This document shows, piece after piece, positions 1 through 6,133 of a DNA stretch of 9,761 nucleotides (position 1 is the first letter of the stretch; each line of letters opens with the position of its first letter). Below the pieces are notes generated by a model. The model searched no databases. It had not been told where the DNA came from and saw only the letters and a program-made list of their open reading frames with translations. A program made the translations under genes and the position numbers. The stretch is from positions 1 to 9,761 of the forward strand of contig JADBKA010000180.1 in the NCBI GenBank assembly GCA_014896635.1, read 5' to 3'. The stretch is from Ktedonobacteraceae bacterium (lineage in GTDB: Bacteria > Chloroflexota > Ktedonobacteria > Ktedonobacterales > Ktedonobacteraceae).

Positions 1-81
1 GCGGGCATCAGTTTTGCGTCCACGCTTCTTCTGCTCCTCTGCGTACTCGGCCATTCTGCTGCCCATACCGTGAAATGCCAT
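1..81 (-). CDS. 5' end of an unidentified gene, cut by the left edge
   Basis: Only the first 27 codons are inside the window. Reading leftward from the ATG at 81-79 the frame stays open to position 1, and the peptide starts MAFHGMGSRM and continues with a charged Glu/Lys/Arg-rich stretch (residues 11-25). The start is supported by a good Shine-Dalgarno AGGAG eight bases upstream (on the plus strand, TCCT within 90-95). No family can be recognised from so short a fragment. The long intergenic region to the right must hold its promoter, and a 14-bp palindrome lies 45-58 bases before the start. A competing 72-codon frame covering 8-226 lacks a ribosome binding site and has no protein character, so I prefer this short frame. 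Confidence 0.5.
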   Translation of the reverse strand, partial: MAFHGMGSRMAEYAEEQKKRGRKTDAR

Positions 82-125
82 AATTGAGGCTCCTGAATAT
101 ATAAGAAAACGTCTCTATCAAGGCC

Positions 126-139
126 GGGAATGTGTTCCC
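126..139. promoter_or_regulatory. 14-bp palindrome, candidate operator
   Basis: GGGAA-TGTG-TTCCC is a perfect 5-bp dyad around a 4-base centre. It lies upstream of the minus-strand gene that starts at 81. AT-rich -10-like sequences (144-154, minus strand TAGTAT or CATAAT) lie just before it, so a protein bound here would sit near the transcription start of that gene. The regulator is unknown. The dyad is short enough to occur by chance. Confidence 0.3.
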
Positions 140-197
140 AGCTATACTATTATGATGCCCTTTATGGATGTTCTTTTTCAAGGCTGAGAATCGGGCG

Positions 198-273
198 CAA
201 CCCACGATCCTGCCTGCTCCCACCATACCGGGGGTTGTCCCGGACTACCTGACGGGGGCAGGATCGTGGGTTG
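198..273. repeat. Perfect 17-bp inverted repeat with inner hairpin
   Basis: The arms CAACCCACGATCCTGCC (198-214) and GGCAGGATCGTGGGTTG (257-273) are exact reverse complements separated by 42 bases. Inside, CCGGG (228-232) and CCCGG (239-243) can form a smaller hairpin. The unit could fold as a long stem in RNA or extrude as a cruciform. It has the size and shape of a miniature inverted-repeat element or a dispersed palindromic repeat, but no target-site duplication is evident in the flanks. It could also act as a bidirectional terminator, although neither side has a T-run. Confidence 0.6.
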
Positions 274-289
274 AAGCTAATGCCTGATC

Positions 290-318
290 CTGAAACCGTC
301 TGTTTTCTTTTCTATAAT
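290..318 (+). promoter_or_regulatory. Possible sigma-70-type promoter
   Basis: A perfect -10 hexamer TATAAT (313-318) lies 17 bases after CTGAAA (290-295), which matches four of six positions of the -35 consensus. Transcription would start near 325 and run toward pstS, which begins 340 bases downstream. It could provide basal pst expression, or transcribe the foldable segment that follows. Confidence 0.35.
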
Positions 319-321
319 ATA

Positions 322-396
322 GCCGCTGTGCTCGCTCTGCGCACCGGCTAGACGGACGGTTCCGATCCTGTACTTTTTAACAGGCAGAGACGGCGG
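322..396 (+). other. Foldable segment, possible structured leader or small RNA
   Basis: Several short complementary segments are nested. GCCG (322-325) pairs with CGGC (391-394), CTCTG (335-339) pairs with CAGAG (385-389), CGGA/TCCG (353-356/361-364) closes a CGGT tetraloop, and CCTGT/ACAGG (367-371/380-384) closes an A/T-rich loop. Together these give a branched fold directly behind a TATAAT box. I do not recognise any known riboswitch or RNA family in it. The stems are short and the structure is only a hand-made suggestion. Confidence 0.25.
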
Positions 397-510
397 ATTA
401 CTCCCGTAAGCAGGGCGTTGCATGGGGATGAACTGAACGGAAGGGGAAGGACTTGATATTGCTCCCTATATATCCATGTTAAAGAGTGGGGACATATCCA
501 GGGAGAAAGT

Positions 511-554
511 TTAACGCTGCCTTAACATATCCATAAAGCATAGTTAACCGGGGA
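511..554 (+). promoter_or_regulatory. Pho box: four 11-bp-spaced repeats upstream of pstS
   Basis: Hexamers TTAACG (511), TTAACA (522), ATAAAG (533) and TTAACC (544) recur with an exact 11-base period, three of them sharing TTAAC. PhoB/PhoP-type OmpR-family regulators bind tandem repeats with an 11-bp period, one helical turn, and the Bacillus PhoP repeat is TTAACA-like. The array lies just upstream of a -10 element ahead of pstS, so it is the probable binding site of the response regulator encoded at 4911-5657. The regulator-site pairing is inferred. Confidence 0.65.
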
Positions 555-561
555 GTAGTAT
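533..561 (+). promoter_or_regulatory. Probable pstS promoter (Pho-box dependent)
   Basis: TAGTAT (556-561) is a plausible -10 box. Seventeen bases upstream, in place of a -35 hexamer, lies ATAAAG (533-538), the third Pho-type repeat. Replacement of the -35 by activator sites is the known arrangement of PhoB-activated promoters. A start near 568 would give a leader of about 100 bases containing the dyad at 581-621. Confidence 0.4.
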
Positions 562-580
562 TTTTGAAGAGGCAAGACAG

Positions 581-621
581 ATGCATACAAAGGTGTCTCT
601 TTATTGTGACCTGGTATGCAT
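581..621 (+). promoter_or_regulatory. Stem-loop in the presumed pstS leader
   Basis: ATGCATAC (581-588) and GTATGCAT (614-621) are perfect 8-bp inverted arms. Inside them AGGT (591-594) and ACCT (609-612) can extend the stem after a small bulge, leaving a 14-base loop. The element lies between the likely promoter and the pstS ribosome binding site (AGGAGA, 658-663), so it may stabilise the mRNA 5' end or be a regulator site. It has no T-run, so it is not a classic terminator. Confidence 0.4.
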
Positions 622-667
622 AGGTTTTCATATCCATTCAGACTACTATTGAGAGTCAGGAGAAATT

Positions 668-1597
668 ATGTTGAAACGATGGCGTATTGTATCCCTACTT
701 GCGGTTGTCATCTCCCTCAGTATCTTTATTTCGGCCTGTGGTGGTGAAGCTGCCACTCCGGGTGGTACTCCTACGCAGGCAGCCACGCAAGGAGGAAGTA
801 CAGCCGCGGGTGGACCGACCTGCGTGCAGGGGAGCCTCACAGCCAGTGGCTCGACGGCGCTGGCCCCGCTGGTCAAAGCTGTGGCCGAGGATTATCAGAA
901 GAAATGTCCGGGGGCGACGATCACTGTCAACCTCGGTGGCAGTGGCACGGGGCTGAGCCAGGTGGAGTCAGGGGCTGTCGATATTGGCAACTCGGATGTT
1001 TTCAGCAAGCCTGGTCAGGAGGACCTGGTGGATCACCAGGTGGCGGTAGTGATTTTCGCGGTGATCGTGAACGAGAAGGTTGGCGTCACGAATCTCACGA
1101 CCCAGCAGTTGAAAGATATCTATGGTGGGAAAGTCACCAACTGGAACCAGGTTGGCGGTCCTGACCAGAAGATCGTGGTGGTGAGCCGCCCGACCAGTTC
1201 GGGGACGCGCCAGACCTTCCAGAACTACGTTCTGGGCGGGCCTGAGGTGACACAGGGTCCACAGAATCTGACCACCGACAGTACCAGCACGGTTATCCAG
1301 AATGTCGCGCAGAATGCCGGTGCCATCGGCTACGCAGCGACTGGGCCGTTGAAGCAGGCGACTGGCGTGAAAACGATAACAATTGACGGGAATGCTCCGA
1401 CTGCCGACCTTGTGAAGAACAACACCTACAAGTTCTGGGCAGCCGAGCACATGTACACGAAAGGGCAGCCGAAGCCACTGGCAAAAGCCCTGCTTGACTA
1501 CATGGTCAGCGATTTCGGTGCCGAGCAGGCAAAAGCTCAGGGGTTTGTGGCTATCAAGGATATGGACCCGGCAGTCTTGAATGCGCGCACGAAATAG
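668..1597 (+). CDS. pstS: PstS, phosphate ABC transporter substrate-binding lipoprotein
   Basis: This is the extracytoplasmic receptor that captures phosphate and delivers it to the PstCA permease. The 309-residue product starts with a basic/hydrophobic signal (1-20) and a lipobox ISAC with the lipidated Cys at 24. A Gly/Thr/Ala linker follows to about residue 50. The binding domain carries the PstS anion-site signatures: ASGSTAL (59-65), GSGTG (91-95), IGNSD (106-110) and SSGTR (177-181). IYGGKVTNWN (151-160) and GAIGY (218-222) are typical of the family. Cys52 and Cys80 could form a disulfide. The ATG start has AGGAGA at 658-663. It is the first gene of the operon, behind a Pho-type repeat array, so phosphate starvation is the likely inducer. 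The length is normal for PstS, and a sulfate or molybdate binder is unlikely. Confidence 0.95.
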   Translation: MLKRWRIVSLLAVVISLSIFISACGGEAATPGGTPTQAATQGGSTAAGGPTCVQGSLTASGSTALAPLVKAVAEDYQKKCPGATITVNLGGSGTGLSQVESGAVDIGNSDVFSKPGQEDLVDHQVAVVIFAVIVNEKVGVTNLTTQQLKDIYGGKVTNWNQVGGPDQKIVVVSRPTSSGTRQTFQNYVLGGPEVTQGPQNLTTDSTSTVIQNVAQNAGAIGYAATGPLKQATGVKTITIDGNAPTADLVKNNTYKFWAAEHMYTKGQPKPLAKALLDYMVSDFGAEQAKAQGFVAIKDMDPAVLNARTK

Positions 1598-1618
1598 CAT
1601 AGTGTAGATACCCACCAG

Positions 1619-1660
1619 TGTACCGTGCTGAATACGTCTCCTGCGCGTAAGCACGGTACA
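1619..1660 (+). repeat. Intercistronic stem-loop between pstS and pstC
   Basis: TGTACCGTGCT (1619-1629) and AGCACGGTACA (1650-1660) are perfect 11-bp inverted arms. TACG (1633-1636) and CGTA (1646-1649) extend the pairing above a three-base bulge, leaving a 9-base loop. It lies 21 bases after the pstS stop. Such hairpins after binding-protein genes are known (malE-malF of E. coli) to protect the upstream message from 3' decay. Here it would raise PstS relative to PstCAB. The sequence after the stem (TTGTCTCTGT) is only weakly T-rich, so partial termination is the alternative. Confidence 0.6.
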
Positions 1661-1719
1661 TTGTCTCTGTCAGTGGAGAAGATCGGTTCTAACTATTTTC
1701 GCGGAAGGAGGAGAGGTCT

Positions 1720-2715
1720 GTGGCTCAAGGGCAATTGGAAATTCCCGGCGCGGTAGACCAGGCGGCTGCCCGTACACGTGTGGCAGCGCGTACGGCGGAC
1801 CACGTAGCTCGTATTGTTTTCTTCATCTGTGCTGTTCTGATCATAGCAATCATTGCCAGCGTGCTCGTTTTTATCACCATCAATGGTGTACGCATCTTTT
1901 TTGAAAAGGGCGGCACAACGCTCTCGCGCTTTTTTGCCGGTATGACCTGGGACCCTAATGGCGGCTCTCATGCCGATGCAGAGGGAAATCCTATTCCTGA
2001 GTTCGGCGCTGCGGGTCTGATCATTGGTTCGATAGTAACCACACTGTTATCAGTTATTATCGCCACTCCGCTTGCAGTTGGCCTGGCGATCTACTTTACC
2101 GAAGCTGCTCCCAGGTGGTTGACGCGCCTGTTGCAACCGCTGATTGAGCTCTTCACAGGCATGCCTTCGGTGGTTATCGGTTTCCTGGGGCTGGTGGTGC
2201 TGGTCCCCTGGCTGCAAAAACTGGCATCGCCAATCACCGGAGGCTTACCGCTCGGTGGTTATGGCTGGGGAGCGGCGATCCTGGTCCTGGTGGTGATGAT
2301 CCTCCCGACGATTATCAGTGTCTCCATCGACTCACTGCGTGCAGTACCGCTCAGCGTGCGCGAGGCAAGCCTGGCGCTTGGCTCGACACGCTGGCAGATG
2401 ATGAGCCGGGCGATTATTCCCGCTGCCTCAACGGGCCTGGCGACAGGTGTCGTGCTGGGGATGGCGCGCGCAATTGGTGAGACGCTGGCCGTGACGATGG
2501 TACTAGGAGGGGCGGATATCCCCAAAGATCTTTTCACATTAAAGGTTTTCTTCATGCCGAATGTGAACATGACGCAGAAGATCGCGCTGGATTTTGGCGA
2601 GAGTCTTGGCGTGGCACGCGATGCCTACTGGACACTGGCACTGGTCTTGCTGGTGATCTCGTTTCTGTTTATCTGCATCAGCCGTTACCTGGCTAGCAGG
2701 AGTGTGTACAAATGA
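1720..2715 (+). CDS. pstC: PstC, phosphate ABC transporter permease
   Basis: One of two membrane subunits of the high-affinity phosphate importer. The 331-residue protein has a short cytosolic N-terminus, a first membrane segment near 32-54, an extracytoplasmic stretch (about 57-95) rich in Gly/Asp/Asn, and then the BPD-type permease core with further hydrophobic segments near 98-122, 148-168, 183-205, 236-256 and 302-324. The coupling EAA loop that docks on PstB is EASLALGSTRW (215-225) with the Ile-Pro at 233-234. PRW and TGMPSVVIGFLGL are typical of PstC. The start is GTG at 1720 with AGGAGG at 1706-1711. The stop overlaps the next start as ATGA, so pstA is translationally coupled to it. 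Confidence 0.94.
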   Translation: MAQGQLEIPGAVDQAAARTRVAARTADHVARIVFFICAVLIIAIIASVLVFITINGVRIFFEKGGTTLSRFFAGMTWDPNGGSHADAEGNPIPEFGAAGLIIGSIVTTLLSVIIATPLAVGLAIYFTEAAPRWLTRLLQPLIELFTGMPSVVIGFLGLVVLVPWLQKLASPITGGLPLGGYGWGAAILVLVVMILPTIISVSIDSLRAVPLSVREASLALGSTRWQMMSRAIIPAASTGLATGVVLGMARAIGETLAVTMVLGGADIPKDLFTLKVFFMPNVNMTQKIALDFGESLGVARDAYWTLALVLLVISFLFICISRYLASRSVYK

Positions 2716-3632
2716 TCTCACAGCAAATAACGGCAGAAGAGTCAACACGACGACAACAGCAGAAACGGCTGCTCGCCCGCTTGCACACCGGCAATGCCAT
2801 CGCTCACGGAGTATTGATTGCGATTACTGCGCTTGTGACGGTGATCTTTGTCGGTATCATCGTATATCTGCTGGTACAGGGAGCGCCGTCATTTTTGCGC
2901 TCCGATTTCTTCAGCAGTGGGGAGGGCGGTATTCTGCCCCAGGTGTTCAATACCTTTTACATTCTGATTCTGACTGAAATCTTTCTGTTCCCGATTGCTC
3001 TGGCAGCGGCCATTTACCTGATCGAGTATGCGCGGCAGGGATCACTGGTATCGGCCATTCACTTTGCGGCAGAGACGCTTGCGGGTATCCCTTCAATTGT
3101 GCTTGGCCTGTTTGGCTTTCTGCTGTTTGGCACGATTCTGCACTTTGGCACCAGCCGATTGACAGGGGCGCTGGCACTGCTCTGTCTGAACTTTCCTATC
3201 GCATTGCGCCTGTTTGAGGACGCCTTGAGTTCGGTGCCGCGCGAGCTGCGTGAGGGCGCGCTGGCGCTTGGCTCGACCAGGTGGCATACGGTTCGCACAG
3301 TGGTGCTGCCTTCGGCTCTACCAGGGATAGTGACCGGCCTTATTCTCTCTGCTGGCAAAATCATTGGTGAGGCAGCGGCGCTCCTCTTCACGATGGGAAT
3401 CTTTAACCCGGCGAATGTGTATACCTTGAACCCGCTCATCGCCAGCGATACACTGACCACGCGCCTCTACTATCTGAAAGGACCAGGCGGAGGCACAACC
3501 ACCCTGGGTGGAGCAGGCGAGACAGCAGTGGCGGCGGGCATCTCTGCCACGCTGATCGTGCTCCTGTTGCTCATTAATATCGTCTCTCGTAGCGTAGGCC
3601 GCTATATTCAACGGAAAGTGACAGCAGCGTAG
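2712..3632 (+). CDS. pstA: PstA, phosphate ABC transporter permease
   Basis: Second permease subunit, paired with PstC in the membrane. The 306-residue product has a polar Gln/Arg-rich N-terminus (1-25), a first membrane span near 33-56, and a permease core from about 80 onward. The core contains AGIPSIVLGLFGF (124-136) and the EAA-type loop EGALALGSTRW (181-191) ending in LPSALPG (199-205), followed by IIGEAAALLFT, which is characteristic of PstA. A Gly/Thr-rich segment and a last span close the protein. Its ATG lies inside the pstC stop (ATGA), so no separate ribosome binding site is needed. The sequence resembles PstC in the EAA region, as expected for sister subunits. Confidence 0.94.
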   Translation: MISQQITAEESTRRQQQKRLLARLHTGNAIAHGVLIAITALVTVIFVGIIVYLLVQGAPSFLRSDFFSSGEGGILPQVFNTFYILILTEIFLFPIALAAAIYLIEYARQGSLVSAIHFAAETLAGIPSIVLGLFGFLLFGTILHFGTSRLTGALALLCLNFPIALRLFEDALSSVPRELREGALALGSTRWHTVRTVVLPSALPGIVTGLILSAGKIIGEAAALLFTMGIFNPANVYTLNPLIASDTLTTRLYYLKGPGGGTTTLGGAGETAVAAGISATLIVLLLLINIVSRSVGRYIQRKVTAA

Positions 3633-3739
3633 GTGTAATCATCAGTATGCGGCAGGAAAAGTTCTGCCAGTTCACCTCTCTGTTGAAGCGATATGATCAG
3701 TACCGACGATCTCCGGGAAAGCGAGGAGAAAAACAGGCT

Positions 3740-3964
3740 ATGAAAGTGATTTCCGACTCTCAAGATAAAGGAAATGCGCCACTTCCAGAAGGGGCCAGTA
3801 TCTTTTCACGTAAGGTTGCCCGCAGTGGACACATTTCGTACGAAGGTCGCCCGTACTTTATCAGTAAGGCCCTGGCCGGGCGCTATATTCGACTGGTGGT
3901 GCTGGCTGATCGCCTGATCGTTGATGCTGCGATTCCATTGCACAAAGAATATCCGCTAGTATAA
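3740..3964 (+). CDS. Small protein resembling the C-terminal barrel of integrase-type transposases
   Basis: A 74-residue protein (from the ATG at 3740) encoded between pstA and pstB. Its last 55 residues have the pattern R-x-V-x-x-x-G-x-I-S-Y-x-G-R-x-Y-x-I-S-x-A-L-A-G-R followed by beta-strand-like stretches and IPLHKEYPL. This resembles the small beta-barrel found after the DDE catalytic core of IS481/Mu-like transposases. No catalytic core or HTH is present, so it cannot transpose by itself. AGGAG (3724-3728) lies 11 bases before this start. The same frame extends upstream to an ATG at 3647 (105 residues), but that extra part is only a basic, low-information tail with no better ribosome site. 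It fits the operon spacing, 22 bases before pstB. It may be a domesticated nucleic-acid-binding domain or a relic; the function is unknown. Confidence 0.6.
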   Translation: MKVISDSQDKGNAPLPEGASIFSRKVARSGHISYEGRPYFISKALAGRYIRLVVLADRLIVDAAIPLHKEYPLV

Positions 3965-3986
3965 AATGGGAGAGAAGGAGTTCTGA

Positions 3987-4889
3987 ATGGAATACCAGAA
4001 GAATCAACCCCGATCTGTCAGACAATTGACAGGCGAACCCATACAGGACGCAACTCCAGGCCATACACCTGCCAGCCAGAATGCGCAGCCAGCGCATATG
4101 GGGCAATTTGACCCGACAAAAACTCTGAACACTGAGGCACCGGTGAAAATTGACGTCAGAAACGTCAACTTCTTCTACGGTCCCAAGCAGGCGTTGTACG
4201 ATGTAACTATCCCGCTACTGGAGCGCCAGGTCACTGCCCTGATCGGTCCATCCGGCTGCGGCAAATCGACATTTCTGCGTACGCTCAATCGCATGAACGA
4301 TACTATTCCCGATACTCGCACAGAAGGCGTGGCGCTGTTCGACGGAGAGAATATCTACGATAAGCAGACAGATGTTGTGCTGCTACGCCAGCGCATCGGC
4401 ATGGTCTTCCAGCGTCCTAATCCTTTCCCAAAATCCATTTTTGAAAATGTCGCCTACGGCCTGCGTGTCCAGGGCAAGTCCGGCAGGCATCTGCGGGAGA
4501 AAGTGGAGGAGAGCCTGCGCAAAGCTGTACTGTGGGACGAAGTGAAAGACCGGCTTAACTCTTCAGCTCTGGGCCTCTCTGGCGGACAGCAGCAGCGACT
4601 CTGTATTGCGCGCGCGCTAGCGGTGGAACCTGAGGTGCTGCTGATGGACGAGCCGGCCTCGGCTCTGGACCCCATCGCCACCCTGAAGATCGAAGAGCTG
4701 ATCGTAGAACTGGTCAAGAACTATACCATCGTGATCGTGACTCACAATATGCAGCAGGCAGCCCGCGTCTCACACTATACCGGTTTCTTTTTGACGGGCC
4801 GTCTGGTAGAATATGGGAAAACGGTTGACATCTTCGAGCGACCGGTAAAGAAAGAAACAGAAGATTATATCAGCGGGCGCTTCGGCTAG
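3987..4889 (+). CDS. pstB: PstB, phosphate ABC transporter ATPase
   Basis: This cytosolic ATPase dimerises on PstC/PstA and powers phosphate import. All ABC motifs are intact in the 300 residues: A-loop Tyr64, Walker [10 protein letters not shown] (87-95), Q-loop Gln142 in [10 protein letters not shown] (a PstB hallmark), signature LSGGQ (197-201), Walker B VLLMDEP (217-223), D-loop SALD (225-228) and switch His253. The C-terminus [11 protein letters not shown] is the classic PstB ending. The protein is longer than the usual 250-270 residues because of an about 50-residue polar Gln/Pro/Thr-rich N-terminal extension. The start is nevertheless supported by AAGGAG at 3975-3980, six bases away, whereas the internal ATG at codon 38 has no ribosome site. 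It lies directly downstream of the small barrel gene. Confidence 0.96.
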   Translation: MEYQKNQPRSVRQLTGEPIQDATPGHTPASQNAQPAHMGQFDPTKTLNTEAPVKIDVRNVNFFYGPKQALYDVTIPLLERQVTALIGPSGCGKSTFLRTLNRMNDTIPDTRTEGVALFDGENIYDKQTDVVLLRQRIGMVFQRPNPFPKSIFENVAYGLRVQGKSGRHLREKVEESLRKAVLWDEVKDRLNSSALGLSGGQQQRLCIARALAVEPEVLLMDEPASALDPIATLKIEELIVELVKNYTIVIVTHNMQQAARVSHYTGFFLTGRLVEYGKTVDIFERPVKKETEDYISGRFG

Positions 4890-4910
4890 GCGCAGAGCTG
4901 GAGGAAAGTC

Positions 4911-5657
4911 GTGGCGGCAAAAATACTGGTTGTCGATGATGAGAAGGTACTGCTGGAGGTCATTGCCCATAATCTGGAGCACGCCGGCTATCGCGTGGTC
5001 ACGGTGGCGGACAGCAGCAGCGCTCTGGAGGTAGTCCACAGCGAGGCGCCGGACCTGATCATCCTCGATATTATGCTCCCCGGTGTGGATGGCCTGGAAG
5101 TCTGCCGGCGGCTGCGCAGCCAGCCAGCTACCGCCACAACCCCTATTATGATGCTGACGGCCAAAGACGATGAGATTGATCGCGTGGTGGGGCTGGAAGT
5201 GGGGGCCGACGACTATGTGACTAAACCCTTCGGGCGGCGCGAACTGCTGGCCCGCGTCCGCGCTCTCCTGCGTCGGGCCAGCTATCCCTCTGCCTCTACC
5301 GATAACAGCAAAGATGGCGAGATCGAGAACATTTCCCCCCATGCCGACCGCAAGCGCATGCTGGAAGTCAGGCCGATCCTCTCTATCGATCTGGCCGGAC
5401 GTCAGGTCGTGTGTAGAGGAAAAGAACTGGTCTTACAGCCCCGGCTCTTTGATCTGCTGGTGTACCTGGTGCGCAATCGCGGCACTGTGCTGACACGCGA
5501 CCAGATCCTGCACAACGTCTGGGGCTATGATTACGTCGGCGATACCCGTACTGTGGATGTGCATATACGCTGGCTGCGTGAAGGGATCGAGGAAGATCCG
5601 GCAAATCCGAAGCTGATTCAAACGATGCGCGGCGTCGGCTACGTTTTTCGCTGGTAG
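4911..5657 (+). CDS. phoB: PhoB/OmpR-family response regulator
   Basis: A two-component DNA-binding regulator of 248 residues. The receiver domain (1-122) has the acidic pair Asp9/Asp10, phosphoacceptor Asp53 in ILDIMLPG, Thr83 and Lys105 in TKPF. After a charged linker (about 123-155) comes a winged-helix domain. Its recognition helix is around DTRTVDVHIRWLR (211-223), and the wing ends RGVGYVFRW. The start is GTG at 4911 with GGAGG at 4900-4904, 21 bases after pstB. Its position in the pst operon, and the 11-bp direct repeats upstream of pstS, make PhoB/PhoP function likely, but receiver-wHTH proteins are all alike, so the role rests on context. No histidine kinase follows it here. The partner must be elsewhere. 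Confidence 0.85.
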   Translation: MAAKILVVDDEKVLLEVIAHNLEHAGYRVVTVADSSSALEVVHSEAPDLIILDIMLPGVDGLEVCRRLRSQPATATTPIMMLTAKDDEIDRVVGLEVGADDYVTKPFGRRELLARVRALLRRASYPSASTDNSKDGEIENISPHADRKRMLEVRPILSIDLAGRQVVCRGKELVLQPRLFDLLVYLVRNRGTVLTRDQILHNVWGYDYVGDTRTVDVHIRWLREGIEEDPANPKLIQTMRGVGYVFRW

Positions 5658-5752
5658 TTGACAGGATATCTACCAAGGAGTGCTATGCTCGGTTTAGTGA
5701 GCGCGTCGCTATCCAGGAGCGTACCTGCATAAAGCAGGGCGCGCCACGCTGT

Positions 5753-6085
5753 TTGTTTGAGGTCTATTTCGATCCTGCAACCGCTGTGCGCCAGGTCAGA
5801 ACGCCAGAACAGGAAGTGCGCTGGCAGGAGCAGCAGAAGCTCATCTCGCTCCTGCTGACTCTGCTCCCTGACCGGCAGCCAAGCGTAACCATGTTTGAGC
5901 TACAGGAACTGTTGAAAAGGGCGAACGTTGAGCCGCGCCAGGCACGCCCGATGGTCTTGCTGGAAGCACTCCAGATGCTGCAACATGCCGGGCTGCTGGC
6001 TTCGACTGCGAATCATCGAGGCGATACGCTGGCGCAGCGCCGTTACTGGCGCGTGCCACCCGCATCTGATCAGGGACCTGAATAA
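5753..6085 (+). CDS. Small helical protein of unknown function, possible winged helix
   Basis: I do not recognise this family. The 110-residue product is soluble, with no signal or membrane segment. Residues 18-45 are polar and helical (EQEVRWQEQQKLISLLLTLL), followed by FELQELLKRANVEPRQARPM, which has the rhythm of two short helices. A last helix and LAQRRYWRVPPA complete it. The overall order resembles a small winged-helix domain, but this is weak. The start is uncertain: TTG at 5753 is the first plausible start codon, no good ribosome site precedes it, and the frame is open farther upstream into the end of phoB without an ATG. It lies 95 bases after phoB on the same strand and probably belongs to the same transcript. 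Confidence 0.6.
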   Translation: MFEVYFDPATAVRQVRTPEQEVRWQEQQKLISLLLTLLPDRQPSVTMFELQELLKRANVEPRQARPMVLLEALQMLQHAGLLASTANHRGDTLAQRRYWRVPPASDQGPE

Positions 6086-6095
6086 TAGCAGCAGG

Positions 6096-6128
6096 CGATC
6101 AGGTGACAAGGGGAGGTACTCCTGATCG
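6096..6128. terminator. Stem-loop between convergent genes
   Basis: CGATCAGG (6096-6103) and CCTGATCG (6121-6128) are perfect 8-bp inverted arms around a 17-base loop. It lies 11 bases after the stop of the plus-strand gene ending at 6085 and 6 bases from the end of the minus-strand HIT gene. The position suits a bidirectional terminator, but there is no T-run on either side, so it is not a textbook intrinsic terminator. Confidence 0.4.
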
Positions 6129-6133
6129 ACCGT

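Noticed and set aside
8..226. 72-codon minus-strand frame at the left edge
   Set aside because: No ribosome site and it ends inside the better-supported start of the edge gene in another frame; it also covers half of the inverted repeat at 198-273.
968..1654. 228-codon minus-strand frame over pstS
   Set aside because: It lies antisense to a fully convincing PstS and has no domain character.
4770..5342. 190-codon minus-strand frame over pstB and phoB
   Set aside because: Antisense shadow of two well-supported genes.
5658..5689. TTGACA right after the phoB stop as a promoter for the next gene
   Set aside because: The best -10-like TATGCT is 20 bases away, too far for a normal promoter.
5685..5732. 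15-codon ORF (MLGLVSASLSRSVPA) after phoB with AGGAG in front
   Set aside because: The AGGAG is only four bases from the ATG and the peptide shows nothing typical of a leader peptide; too short to support.
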